Positions 27,862-37,644 of a stretch of DNA of 64,000 nucleotides are shown one piece after another (the first letter of the stretch is position 1; the number at the start of each line of letters is the position of its first letter). The notes beneath the pieces were generated by a model that searched no databases, had not been told where the DNA came from, and saw nothing but the letters and a program-made list of their open reading frames with translations. Position numbers and translations under genes: made by a program. The stretch comes from CAJBLF01 sp041675025 (GTDB lineage: Bacteria > Patescibacteriota > Gracilibacteria > Absconditabacterales > Absconditicoccaceae), in assembly GCA_041675025.1 (NCBI GenBank), contig JBAYUS010000005.1, positions 15,655 through 79,654 of the forward strand, written 5' to 3'.

Positions 27862-28392
27862 CTAAGATAAAGAATCTTAGGGACAAACAAATAAAAAAGG
27901 AGGCTACAATGCGGTAAAGATGAGGGAACAAGGATCCCGATAACACATTACATAATCCTTATCTTACTTATTTATTTATTATTCCCGCTACTCAACTAAA
28001 CGCAGGGACGTGATTTAATCGCTATTTCCGTGGATGTTAACGGAAAATGGGAGGCAAGGGAGACGGTTCCCCAAGAAGATTGGAATGATCTTCACAAGAA
28101 AATAAAAAAAATCATAAACTCTTAAAAAAAGAAGGAGGCTATCTATGGTCAATTACATTAAGTAATTCTTTATGTTAGACATGTATTAGTTTATTATTCC
28201 CGCGACACAAATAAAATCAGGGACGTGGTTTATCACTATTACCGTGGATGTTAACGGAAAAAGTGAGCCTAGAGGAATCAGAGCCTCCAGATGGTAAGAC
28301 CATCAAAAAGCAGGAAAGCCTGCAAAAATAATCTCAAAATACAAGACACATTAATTGATTAAAGGCTCGGAATTTCCGAGCCTTTCTCTATA
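27862..28392 (+). ncRNA. Candidate long RNA with tandem duplicated unit
   Basis: About 530 nt between a consensus promoter and an intrinsic terminator, without a convincing gene. Two units share AGGAGGCT (27898-27905 and 28133-28140) and a block of about 71 nt (27976-28047 and 28191-28261) beginning TTATTATTCCCGC and ending GGATGTTAACGGAAAA. The two copies differ by a one-base length change, which argues against coding. Within the block CCGT/ACGG can form a hairpin. In unit 2, GGAGGCT (28134-28140) can pair with AGCCTCC (28282-28288); the 3' part has gatgg/ccatc and gcagg/cctgc hairpins. An alternative reading is a leader with short peptides; see findings. Confidence 0.7.
28361..28392 (+). 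terminator. Intrinsic terminator of RNA 2
   Basis: An 11-bp perfect stem aaaggctcgga/tccgagccttt with a 3-nt loop and a T-rich tail. Its 5' arm could alternatively pair with gagcct at 28265-28270 or 28281-28286. Confidence 0.85.
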
Positions 28393-28395
28393 TAA

Positions 28396-28423
28396 TTGAA
28401 AAAATAAAGCAAATAACTATAGT
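28396..28423 (+). promoter_or_regulatory. Promoter TTGAAA-16-TATAGT
   Basis: TTGAAA at 28396-28401 and TATAGT at 28418-28423, 16-bp spacer, immediately after the RNA 2 terminator and upstream of the DUF456 gene. Confidence 0.65.
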
Positions 28424-28425
28424 TC

Positions 28426-28484
28426 ATAAAAAATATATACCATCATTATTCATTATTAATTTTTAATTATTCATTAATTTTCTA
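28426..28484. repeat. Copy of dispersed AATGA/TTCATT element
   Basis: Contains accatcattattcattatt and a following ttaattattcatt. Right part of the family also found near 8860, 35900, 47690 and 52470. Confidence 0.6.
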
Positions 28485-28485
28485 A

Positions 28486-29007
28486 ATGGATATAACTCTT
28501 ATTATAATCTGATCGATATTATGTATTCTAGGAATCATCGGTTCATTACTTCCGGTATTACCATGACCGTTATTTGCTTTTATAGCATTTATACTTCTTC
28601 AACTAACTTCAGCACATCCATTTAGCTGGACATTTTTCATCGTTCGAGCTGTGATTATTATATTTCTTACTATTCTTGATTATATTATTCCGTCACGAGG
28701 AACTAAAAAATTCTGATGAACCAAACGAGGAGTCCGTGGAAGTAATATTTGACTAGTTATAGCTGTAATTGTACTTCCTATTTTCTGAATAGTTCTTGGA
28801 CCGTTTGGATTGTTGGGACTTATCGGTTGACCATTTTTAGGTGCCTATCTCGGAGAAAAATATGCAGGAAAAAAACATGACCATGCATTGAGATCCGCAC
28901 GATGATCATTCATCTGATTTATTACATGAAGTTTTCTTAAGATAGTTATAAGTATTATTATGGCTGGCTATTTTTTTACGAATATATATGATATTGTCTT
29001 CAAATAA
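28486..29007 (+). CDS. DUF456-family membrane protein
   Basis: 173 residues, hydrophobic throughout, with about four or five membrane segments. Glycine-rich turns (LPVLPGPLFAF, GGTKRGVRGS, LGPFGLLGLIGGPFLGAYLGE) and the order of helices fit DUF456, a family of unknown function. More than a dozen Gly are TGA. It has its own promoter, so it is probably not read from the upstream RNA. Confidence 0.82.
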
Positions 29008-29065
29008 AAAAGTAAAAATAAAAAAAATCACTTACATTTTTATTTGATAGAATAAAGAAAAGAAT

Positions 29066-29737
29066 ATGTATTTATGAGAAAATAAAGATCAGATTTTAGC
29101 CGATAATCATAAGAAAAAAGATACTATTTTGCCTACTATACGTACATATTTGGCAGCAGTATTATTGGTAGGACCATCATTTCAAATACAGAGCGAAGAT
29201 ATAAAAAATAATCAAAAAGATATTCCAGTTTGAATATATGAAGATAGAAATGAATCGACAGAAAGTACAGAAAATATGGCAAGATACGAAGCCATCTTTA
29301 AAGATGGAATAAGAAAAGCAATCAATCCAATTCAAACACTCAACCAGATTCCTCTAGGAGGAAAGAATATTGAATATGATCGAGATGAAGGAAATATTAA
29401 AGAAAAAAAAATCGCTTCAGAAACTGTTAAAAAATTAAATCTTCCGGAAAAATTTGATATCAATCCCAAGGTTGTTAAAAAACCTATATCATCAATTATT
29501 TTTACTTTGGGGGATAGAAAATTTAAGGTTACACCTATTGTATGAAAAATTGAAAATATTTATCTAAATACAGATGCGTTGGTTATAGAAGGAAGTGCTC
29601 TGTTTGATATTTTTAGAGAAGATATTATCTACGACAGAAACAATAAATTACCTGATTTGATGTTTAGATTATGGATGACATCGCCAGGGAAATGAAAAAA
29701 AACATGATTCAAATGAGTAACGATAGAAGAGTTTTAA
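29066..29737 (+). CDS. Hypothetical exported protein
   Basis: 223 residues. A modest hydrophobic segment near residues 24-40 (TYLAAVLLVGPSF) may be a signal anchor. The later part has a compact beta-rich look (IIFTLGDRKFKVTPIVGKIENIYLNTDALVIEG). Not recognised. It ends 17 bases before the GH26-like gene, so the two are likely co-transcribed and may act together outside the cell. Confidence 0.65.
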
Positions 29738-29754
29738 GGTAAATATATACATAT

Positions 29755-31068
29755 ATGAAAAAAAAGATTTTAATAAGTATAATATTTATTGTTGGAATAA
29801 TGTTTCTCGGTTCGAAATCAGAGGCATATCTTTTTGGTATGAAATCATTCGACAATAGTATAGAAAATATCCAAAAAATAGAAAAAGAATATAAATTAGA
29901 TATACCAATCGTGTCATTTATTTTCGATCCACGAGGACCTCATGTAGAGACTATGATGAATAAATTGAATGAGGAATTATGAGCAGATAAAATCTATCAT
30001 ATCTCTATCTCACCAAATATGTTGAGCGCTAAAGAAGTCTATGAATGAAAATTTGATGAACAATATATTCAATTCTTTCAAGATGTAAAAAAAAATAATC
30101 TCAGAGTAATTTTTCGTACGATGCACGAGATGAATGGGGGACGATATCCACGAAGTTCTGATCCGTATCGATTTAAAAAAGCATGGATTCATGTACGAGA
30201 ATTATCAAGAGCTGAGTGATTAAGTCGATCAAATATATTGTTTGATATGTCAGTAAATGCTCGAGATTTACCAGCAAAATGAGGTATACCAGCACAGACA
30301 GCAACGTTTATTCAATGTACACAAAGTGTTAAAGCTAAACTAAAATGTCCGACCTTTGAGGACTATTATCCAGGAGATAAATATGTAGATCTTATGGGAG
30401 TGACCTTTTACAACCGAGGAAAAGGAAATAGTAATCGTCGACGAGGTACTCCAGATATGATAGTAAATAACTGATCACGAAAGACTTTAGATAGGCTCAA
30501 AAAATTTCCTAAACCGATCTTTGTAGACGAAGTAGGGACTACAGCAGTAAATTATACATGAGCATATGATTTCAATGCATCACGTGAAGTCTACGAAAGT
30601 AATAAAGATATGAAAAACGAACGATTACTTCAACTTAGAGAATTTCTCCTGAGAGAAAATAGAGTTGTGGGTGCAATTTATTTCAATGTTGATCTCACCA
30701 ATGGACTCAGAAGCTGGACCTTATGAGAATTAGATCGATCAGTGATAGATTTTGTCAGCAATAAGTTCTATGATAAAATTCTTGATATTTACGAAGCATG
30801 AAGTTCTAATCATTCAAAGGCTCTATATTATTTGTTCAATGCACAGCGTCTGACGCTGAATGAGAGAACGCATTTAGTGAAATCAAATTATGTAAAACCA
30901 GTAAAAGATCTTTACGCAGATATCCAACAATATAGTACAAGTAAAAAAATGCAGTTAAATCAATTGGATGAAATAAAGGCTAAAAATAGCTTAGCTAACA
31001 AATACAGGAGATTTTCCAAAGATGATCTTGACGGTATCATAAATGCAACTATAAGTTTCTTAGAGTAG
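29755..31068 (+). CDS. Glycoside hydrolase, GH26-like
   Basis: 437 residues with an N-terminal signal peptide (MKKKILISIIFIVGIMFLG). The TIM-barrel segment FRTMHEMNGGRYP resembles the GH26 acid/base site (H-E-x-N-G), and PIFVDEVGTTAVNY near the end of the barrel supplies a second Glu as candidate nucleophile. GH26 enzymes are beta-mannanases and related glucanases. The C-terminal 100 residues are helical and unassigned. Substrate unknown. Confidence 0.75.
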
Positions 31069-31070
31069 AG

Positions 31071-31098
31071 AAAAAGACCTCATCATGAGGTCTTTTTA
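31071..31098. terminator. Bidirectional terminator
   Basis: Perfect palindrome aaaagacctcat/atgaggtctttt between convergent genes. Confidence 0.85.
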
Positions 31099-31108
31099 TA
31101 ATATTATT

Positions 31109-32215
31109 TTATACCAACGGTATAGTTTCAAATAATTCCAACAATACTTGGTCTTCGGTCAAGCCAGACAATTTTGCCTGATAATTTAAAATAACTCTGT
31201 GTCTCAAAACAGGAAGTGCGACCTTCTGAACATCTTCATGAGTTACATAAGCCCTTCATTCAGCTAAAGCGACTGCTTTGCTTGCAAGCATTAGTCCTAT
31301 AGAACCTCTTGGTGATGTTCCATATAAGATATACTCGTGATCTTTTCTTGTGATACCCGTAAGCTTCGTAATATAATGTTTGATTTCGTCAGAGATGACG
31401 ATATCGTCGATAGTTTTTTTGATTGCTACCAATTCATTATGAGAGACAACACTTTTTATTTTTCTCAGATCTTCTTTTTCCATAGTATCAAGAATTCTCT
31501 TTTCATCTGCGAGACTTGGATAAGTTACCAAGACTTTGAATAAGAATCTATCAATCTGTGCTTCAGGGAGGGGATATGTTCATTCCTGTTCTATCGGATT
31601 TTGCGTAGCTAAAACAAAGAATGGATCAGGTAATTTATGTGTTGTTCATCCTATTGTTACTTGATGTTCTTGCATCGCTTCAAGGAGTGCTGATTGTACT
31701 TTTGGTGTAGCTCTATTGATTTCATCTGCGAGAATTATATTTGCCATAATCGGTCACATCTTCGTATCAAACTCTTGTGATTTACTATTATAAATTTCAC
31801 CTCATAAAATATCTGCTGGTAAAAGATCTGGAGTAAATTGAATTCTTTTGAAATCTAATCCAAGGAGTTGAGAAAAAATATGAATAGTCTTTGTCTTTGC
31901 TAATCCAGGAAATCATTCAACTAATACATGTCCACCACAAAGGATATTGATCATAATAGCATTAATTAAGCTATCCATTCCTATGATATGATGATGTAGT
32001 GCTTCCTTGAGTTGTTTTAATTCTTTATGATGAAACTCAATCAATTCGAGTCCTTCCTCAAAATATTTAGTATTAATCTTGTGATGATGATCAGTGGATT
32101 TTTTTTCTTTTTTAAGAAAATTGAATATGCTTTTATTATCTTCCTTGAAAAATACGAAAATCACGACAAGTACTATAGTAATGACTAGAGCTAATAAGAT
32201 AATAAGTGTTCGCAT
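31109..32215 (-). CDS. MoxR-type AAA+ ATPase, membrane-anchored
   Basis: 368 residues. MoxR ATPases act as chaperones for metal-centre or surface-protein maturation. Walker A is VEGFPGLAKTKT, Walker B IILADEINRATPKVQSALLEAMQE, sensor 1 [26 protein letters not shown] and sensor 2 region SPRGSIGLMLASKA. Unusually it has an N-terminal membrane helix (RTLIILLALVITIVLVVIFVFF) and a His-rich linker. No VWA-domain partner gene is adjacent in the window. Confidence 0.92.
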
Positions 32216-32455
32216 TTCTTCATTACTAATGATAAATATGACTATACTATAAATCTTGTGATGAGTATCAAGGCTATTCCGTGATGATATCATTCTCCCG
32301 CCCCCTCGTGTCGACGTCATTCTCGCGAAAGCGTGAATCCATACCAAGCAAACTGGATTCCCGATCAAGTCGGGAATGACGTCTTAGAGTAGGGGTCAGA
32401 AATTTGTACATAATCCTCCAAAATCGTGATTTATGATTTTGGTTGAATTATGGAT
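32216..32455. repeat. Gene-free gap with inverted gtcattcccg repeats
   Basis: Contains cgtcattctcgcgaaagcg (about 32317) and, inverted, ttcccgatcaagtcgggaat (about 32358). Together they form a pair of hairpin repeats of the gtcattcccg type. Nothing coding is visible between moxR and mscS. Confidence 0.6.
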
Positions 32456-32484
32456 AAATTCCCGTTTCGGGAATTTGCTTTTTT
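32456..32484 (+). terminator. Hairpin with T-run upstream of mscS
   Basis: Stem aaattcccg/cgggaattt with a TTT loop and T-run. It overlaps the -35 box of the mscS promoter, so it may insulate or attenuate. Confidence 0.65.
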
Positions 32485-32502
32485 AAACAATCCGGCTATA
32501 AT
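32475..32502 (+). promoter_or_regulatory. Promoter TTGCTT-16-TATAAT
   Basis: TTGCTT at 32475-32480 and perfect TATAAT at 32497-32502, 16-bp spacer, upstream of the mscS-like gene. Confidence 0.75.
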
Positions 32503-32537
32503 TATACTGTATCTTTATATTATAGACCATTGGATAC

Positions 32538-33431
32538 ATGAATACTTTAGGTTCAATTGCGTGAAATACTACGGAAACAGTATGGGAAATGATGGTGAGA
32601 TTATACGAAAATCCATTTGTCGCAAAGATCATTTCCGTAATTTTGGCGATAGTTTTAAGTTTAGTATTGATGTCATTATCCAAGATCGTTGCGGTATATA
32701 TAAAAAATAAAATCACTAAAAATTTTATAGTAAAAGGAAATAAGGATATTGAAAATGTTTCAGCGCTGATAGGAGATATTATCTTTTATGTCCTTGTGGT
32801 ATTTTCATTATTCATAGGATTTAGCGTAGTAGGATTACAGGTTGGATTGATTCTCTGAGGTATTTCTATCGGAGTAGGATTTGCATTTAGAACAACACTT
32901 ACAAATATGATCTCTGGTATTATGATTTATACAACCAAAGAATATCAACCATGAAGTATTGTTACTGTAAAATTAGGCGGAGAAGTAACGGGAAAAATAG
33001 AGCAAATTGATATGAAAAATATTGTTCTTAGAACGTTTGATTTCAAAAGAGTAGTGATTCCAAATTCTAAATTTGTAAAATCAATCATCAAAACATATAG
33101 CCTAGAAAATGTACTGAAATTGGATATTGATATAAAAATTGATCTATCTATAGATCTAGAAAAAATGATTGATATAACAATAAAGAAAGTTAATTCTTAT
33201 GATTTCGTAATCTACAAAGAATATACTCAGGTACTTCTTTGAGATGTTGATTTTACAAAGAAAAGAGAATGAAAAATGAAAATAACTTTTTGTTTCAATC
33301 CAAATGCCGGGATTCCAACCGATATTATGAAATCTAAAGTGCAAGCAGGATTGATAGAAGAATATAAAAGAATGGAAAAAATAGAAAAACTAGAAAAGGC
33401 CGAAAAACCAGTTACAAAAGTCGTCGCGTAA
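32538..33431 (+). CDS. mscS: Small-conductance mechanosensitive channel (MscS family)
   Basis: 297 residues. Membrane channel that opens under hypo-osmotic stress. Two N-terminal helices, then the pore-lining TM3 segment LQVGLILGGISIGVGFAFRTTLTNMISGIMI, followed by the beta domain (YQPGSIVTVKLGGEVTGKIEQIDMKNIVLRTFDFKRVVIPNSKF), where VIPNSKF is a family hallmark. Lys/Glu-rich C-terminal tail. Gly in the pore helix are partly TGA. Length matches E. coli MscS. Confidence 0.93.
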
Positions 33432-33474
33432 TGATAGTTATCTTCTGAAAAAAGTCACCTGTCATCTTTATATG

Positions 33475-33593
33475 CACCTGTCATCCTGAGCAAAGTCGAA
33501 GCCTGCCTGCGGTAGGCAGGGATATAGTAATAATTATTAGATTCTTTATGGAACTTGTCCCGGTAAAACACCGGGATTCAGAATGACAATTTG
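33475..33593. repeat. MITE-like repeat with short inverted ends
   Basis: Starts ctgtcatcctgagc and ends gattcagaatgacaa, which are imperfect inverted repeats; the interior has gcctgcctgc/gtaggcaggg and cccggt/accggg hairpins. No gene inside. Confidence 0.6.
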
Positions 33594-33611
33594 TTATTAA
33601 AAAATAGAAAA

Positions 33612-33640
33612 ACTTCCGGATATATTCCGGAAGTTTTTAA
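33612..33640 (-). terminator. Intrinsic terminator
   Basis: Stem aaacttccgga/tccggaagttt; closes the small membrane gene on the minus strand. Confidence 0.8.
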
Positions 33641-33642
33641 TT

Positions 33643-33888
33643 TTAGAAATTAAGATTACTGATATAGTTGCTGGTAATATTGTAAATAAAATATATTCCT
33701 TTACTGACAATAATAAACCAAACAATCGTACATGCAGCGACTCCAATCACAAACAATCTTTCTGCAATCATGGTATTTTTTATGACACATAGAGTTTGTT
33801 TGGTTCCTACCCCAAAGCTAAAAATACAAATACATATTTCTGCTATGAGTAATGAAAAAAAAAGAAGTAGAAGTAGTTTCATAGGCAT
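33643..33888 (-). CDS. Small membrane protein
   Basis: 81 residues with two hydrophobic segments (about residues 3-26 and 42-68), not recognised, no TGA codon. ATG 33888 or ATG 33882 could be the start. Confidence 0.6.
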   Translation of the reverse strand: MPMKLLLLLFFSLLIAEICICIFSFGVGTKQTLCVIKNTMIAERLFVIGVAACTIVWFIIVSKGIYFIYNITSNYISNLNF

Positions 33889-34000
33889 TTATTTTTTGTT
33901 TAGATCAAAATAGTAATCATTTATATAGCTTTTTCAACAACTTGATTTTTATAGCTTTTTATCTATCGTTTTGTCGTATATTTATTTTTACAAAAATAAT

Positions 34001-34849
34001 ATGATAGCCTTTTCAATTGGATCAATGGATATTTATCGATATGGAATATTTTATTTTCTCGCGTTTTTAGCGGGATATCTTTTCTTTCATCGAATTACCA
34101 AAAAAAATATATTCTGAAAATCATTTCCTCGTCTGCAAACATTTCTTGAGAAGTATATCGATGATCTCATTCTTTGCATATTTGCGGGAGTATTGATCGG
34201 GTGAAGATTATGACACGTAATAATTTATGATTTATGATATTATTTACAACACCCGGGTGAAATATTACAAGTTTGGAAAGGTTGAATGTCATTCATTGGT
34301 GGAATATTTGGGGTAATGATTTCCTTATTGGTATTAGCATGGAAAAAACGTTTGACGCGAAAGGAATCATTGCTTTTGGGTGATCTTATATTCGCGGCAT
34401 TACCTTTGGGAATCATGTTAGGTAGAATAGGTAATTATCTCAATCAGGAATTATACGGCGTTGTAGTTACAGATTGGTTACCACGCTTATGATATCCATT
34501 ATTCTCACTTCTCAATGATCTTAATATCTTTCATGTTTATTCACAAATAGATAATGTACTGAGGCTCAATACCAATCTGCTTTCCAGTTTTTTCGAAGGA
34601 TTTATTTTACTGATAATTACACTTTCTATCATCCGTCAACGAGTTAAAACGAAAACACCACAGCCAGGAAAAATCGTTGCCGTATTTTTCATATGATATA
34701 GTTTCATAAGATTTATTCTCGAATATTTTAGAGCTGATTCACAGTTAGAATTTCATGGGCGATTTACTACTAGCCAACGATTCTTTATTATGTTTTTTAT
34801 AGTAGGACGAGGAGGTCGAATATGGTCTCGTAAACAACAAAAAACATAA
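34001..34849 (+). CDS. lgt: Prolipoprotein diacylglyceryl transferase
   Basis: 282 residues. Membrane enzyme that adds diacylglycerol to the lipobox Cys of prolipoproteins such as those at 9490 and 14278. The signature GRIGNYLNQELYG is intact; GGMSFIGGIFG replaces the more common MSxHGG block, so the family His is Ile here. Hydrophobic segments throughout, and the C-terminal FRADSQL region is present. Many Gly are TGA. Confidence 0.92.
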
Positions 34850-34875
34850 AATTTTGACTTTTATTAAAAATTATC

Positions 34876-34965
34876 AAGGGACACCGTCTTTTTACTAATG
34901 GCCTCCTTGACTTGTCCTTTGCGAAGTCAAAGGGTATCCGCCGATGCGGATGGAGGATTTGTTAA
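34876..34965. repeat. Repeat cluster with a GIY-YIG gene remnant
   Basis: Gggacaccgtctttttacta at 34878-34897 is, on the minus strand, nearly the part of the GIY-YIG gene at 23598-23618 (one base missing). It is followed by hairpins cctttgcg/..caaagg and tccgccgatgcgga. Confidence 0.5.
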
Positions 34966-34979
34966 AAAAAATAAAATAA

Positions 34980-35000
34980 AATCCCCCTGTTAAGGGGGAT
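34980..35000 (-). terminator. Likely terminator of the SIMPL gene
   Basis: Stem atccccct/agggggat, T-rich on the minus strand after it; an additional agggggt lies next to it and could form an alternative pairing. Confidence 0.55.
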
Positions 35001-35024
35001 ATAGGGGGTTTGTTTATGTATTAA

Positions 35025-35798
35025 TTATCTTATTTTATACACCACATTCACATTAACCGTTACTTCAGTTTCACCAGGAGAAAGGGGATTACTTACTGTG
35101 GCTGTATCCATAGCAACTCATCACATACCTTCAGCTTTTGCATAATAGATAGGTCCTGGCATATTTGAATAACTATTATCAGTTATTGTGATTGGTTTAC
35201 CAAGTCTTACTCCACTAGCTTTTGCCAACTGTTCAGCTTTTGCTCTAGCGTCAGCCAACGCTTTTTCACGAGCGCCTTGCATAGCTATATTTCTATCTTT
35301 AAGATCAAAATAAGTATTATCAACATTTACTCATCCTATCGTAGATATTTGTGTTACAATATTTCCTCATTTTTCTCAGAAGTTTTCTCCACTGACATTG
35401 ATAGTAAGTGTTTGTTGTGCCCTATATCACAATAGTTTTCTTCCGCTTGCATCACTTCGATCATATTCTGGGTAGACATTTACATTTGCAGTTTTAATAT
35501 CTTTGTCAGCAATTTCTGCTGCTTTAAGGATTTCTTTCAATTTATTTATTTTTTCATTAGCTTGCGTTTGTGCAAGTTCTGTCGTAGCAGCAAGTTCAGA
35601 AATAGAAACATTAATTACTAGCATATCAGGAGTAACAGAAGCCTTACCCTCTCCCATGACGGAGATACTATTTGCCATACCGTACGGTGACTGTGCCATA
35701 TTGGATTTGAACATGAAAAATCCTACAAAGAATAGTCAGATTGCGAGAATCAGTGCTCATCCGAGGATAAAAAATCAGTTAGAATTTTGTTTATTCAT
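35025..35798 (-). CDS. SIMPL/DUF541-domain membrane-anchored protein
   Basis: 257 residues. One N-terminal membrane helix (FFILGGALILAIGLFFVGFF; Gly via TGA) followed by a SIMPL domain: ISVMGEGKASVTPDMLVINV, LKAAEIADKDIKTANVNVYPEYD, and the later ALADARAKAEQLAKASGV block. SIMPL proteins are envelope proteins linked to oxidative stress and signalling in other bacteria; the molecular role is unclear. Length is normal. Confidence 0.9.
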
Positions 35799-35869
35799 AA
35801 TTTTAATTTTATTAAAAAATAAAATTGGTTGTTCTATATATAGTCGAATGCTGTCATATATTCAAGTGG

Positions 35870-35945
35870 ATTTTCTTGAACTTTTAAACTATATTCTTAT
35901 GCTTCCTTCATTATTAATTATTCATTTTTCATTCTTAATTAATTT
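35870..35945. repeat. Copy of dispersed AATGA/TTCATT element
   Basis: Contains ttcattattaattattcat followed by tttcattcttaattaattt, ending five bases before the gltX start codon. Confidence 0.6.
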
Positions 35946-35949
35946 GATT

Positions 35950-37590
35950 ATGACTACTCGAAAAGAGATTGCTGACATAATATTTCCTGAAGTTACGGAA
36001 ACCATCCACAATTTAGAAAAAAAATATCCCCCAAGAAAGAATCCAATCTGTTCCCGTTTCGCGCCAAGTCCTACAGGATTTCTTCATATCGGAGGAATTT
36101 ATTCGGCCTTTGTTTCACGAAAATTTGCCAAACAAAATAACGGAACATTTTTTCTTAGAATAGAAGATACGGATCAGAAAAGAGAAATAGAAGGGACAGT
36201 TGGATTAATTATTGATGGAATGAAAACATTTGGTATTCAAATCGATGAATGACCAATAGGAGACAATAGTTCAGATATAGGAAATTATGGTCCATATACA
36301 CAGTCACAAAGAAAGCATCTTTACAATATTTTTGCAAAATATTTACTAGAAAATGGATTGGCATATCCATGTTGGATGACGACAGAAGAATTAGAATCTA
36401 TCCGTGATCAACAAACTAAAACGAAAGTAACACCAGGTATCTACGGTAATTATTCTATTCGAAGAAATAAAACTCCAGAAGAAGTTTTAGCTAAATTACA
36501 AACAAGCAAAGAATTCGTTATCAGATTTCGTTCTCCTGGTGCTGTAGGACAGAGAATGGTTTTTGAAGATGTGATTAAAGGAAAAATAGAAACGACTGAC
36601 AACTACAATGATATTGTTGTGATAAAAGGTGATGCGTTACCGACCTATCATCTTGCACATATCGTTGATGATTTTTTAATGAGAACTTCGCACGTGATTA
36701 GAGGCGAAGAACGATTGGCTTCAGTACCATTACATATACAATTATTTACAGCTTTTGGATTACAATATCCACAATACTGTCATGTAGCACCATTACTAAA
36801 ACTCGATAATGGAAATAAAAGAAAACTTTCCAAAAGACATGACCCAGAAGCAGATATCTGATTCTTTTTTGAGAATGGATATGCAATGCAGTGAATTATC
36901 GAATATCTTTTGACCATCGTAGATCCAAATTTTGAAGAGCGACAAAAAGCTAATTCAGACAAGAGTTATCTCGACTTCGAAATTCATTTAGACAAAATGG
37001 GGAAATCATGAGCACTCTTCGATTTAGTAAAATTACAAAGTGTAAATAATAATTATTTATCTAGAATTTCTACTGACGAACTTTATGACCAGAGTTTGGT
37101 TCGAGCTTTGAAATATAAACCAGAACTAGCAAAACTTATGCAGAATGATGTTGATTATGTAAAAGCTGCAATAAATATAGAACGTCACACAGCAAAAGAT
37201 CCAAAAAGATTCACAACCTATGCTGATATAGAAACACAATTAAAATTCTTCTTCGATGATGAACGAACTAACTTACAAATTAACAAACCAACACTACCAG
37301 AAATATGTACAGCTGAAGTTATGAAACCCTTCGTTGAAGAATATTCACAAGCAATGAATTTGGATATGACCGTGGAAGAATGGTTCGCTCAGTTAAAAGA
37401 AATCTGAAAAAAATATGGTTTTGCAGGAAATAATGGAGAATTTAAAGAGTGATGATATATAGGAAAAATTGGTGATCTAGCGATGTTTTTGCGCATTCAA
37501 CTTTGTTGTGCAGCACAGACACCTGACTTATATTCTGTGATGCAAGTGATGGGAAAAGAGAGAGTAGTGAGGAGATTAGGAACGATGTAA
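35950..37590 (+). CDS. gltX: Glutamyl-tRNA synthetase
   Basis: 546 residues. Class I synthetase charging tRNA-Glu. The HIGH-type motif is in RFAPSPTGFLHIGGIYSA near residue 36, RIEDTD follows, the ALPTYHLAHIVDD block is intact, and the KMSKS equivalent is RKLSKRHDP near residue 294. The C-terminal anticodon-binding region is helical and ends RRLGTM. Longer than many bacterial GltX; Gln-tRNA is probably made by transamidation, but that is not shown here. Confidence 0.95.
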
Positions 37591-37604
37591 AATATTTTTA
37601 AACT

Positions 37605-37635
37605 AAAAAACTCTCCTGTATTGGAGAGTTTTTTA
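37605..37635. terminator. Bidirectional terminator
   Basis: Stem aaaactctcc/ggagagtttt with loop tgtatt, between convergent gltX and clpP. Confidence 0.85.
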
Positions 37636-37644
37636 TATTTACAA

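Noticed and set aside
27976..28126. Protein-like frame ending in KKIIKS-type tail within RNA 2 unit 1
   Set aside because: It lacks an ATG, and the second copy of the block has a one-base length change that shifts the frame, so coding conservation is not supported.
28396..29007. RNA 2 as a riboswitch for the DUF456 gene
   Set aside because: Not fully excluded, but the gene has its own promoter at 28396-28423 after the RNA 2 terminator, so I favour an independent RNA.
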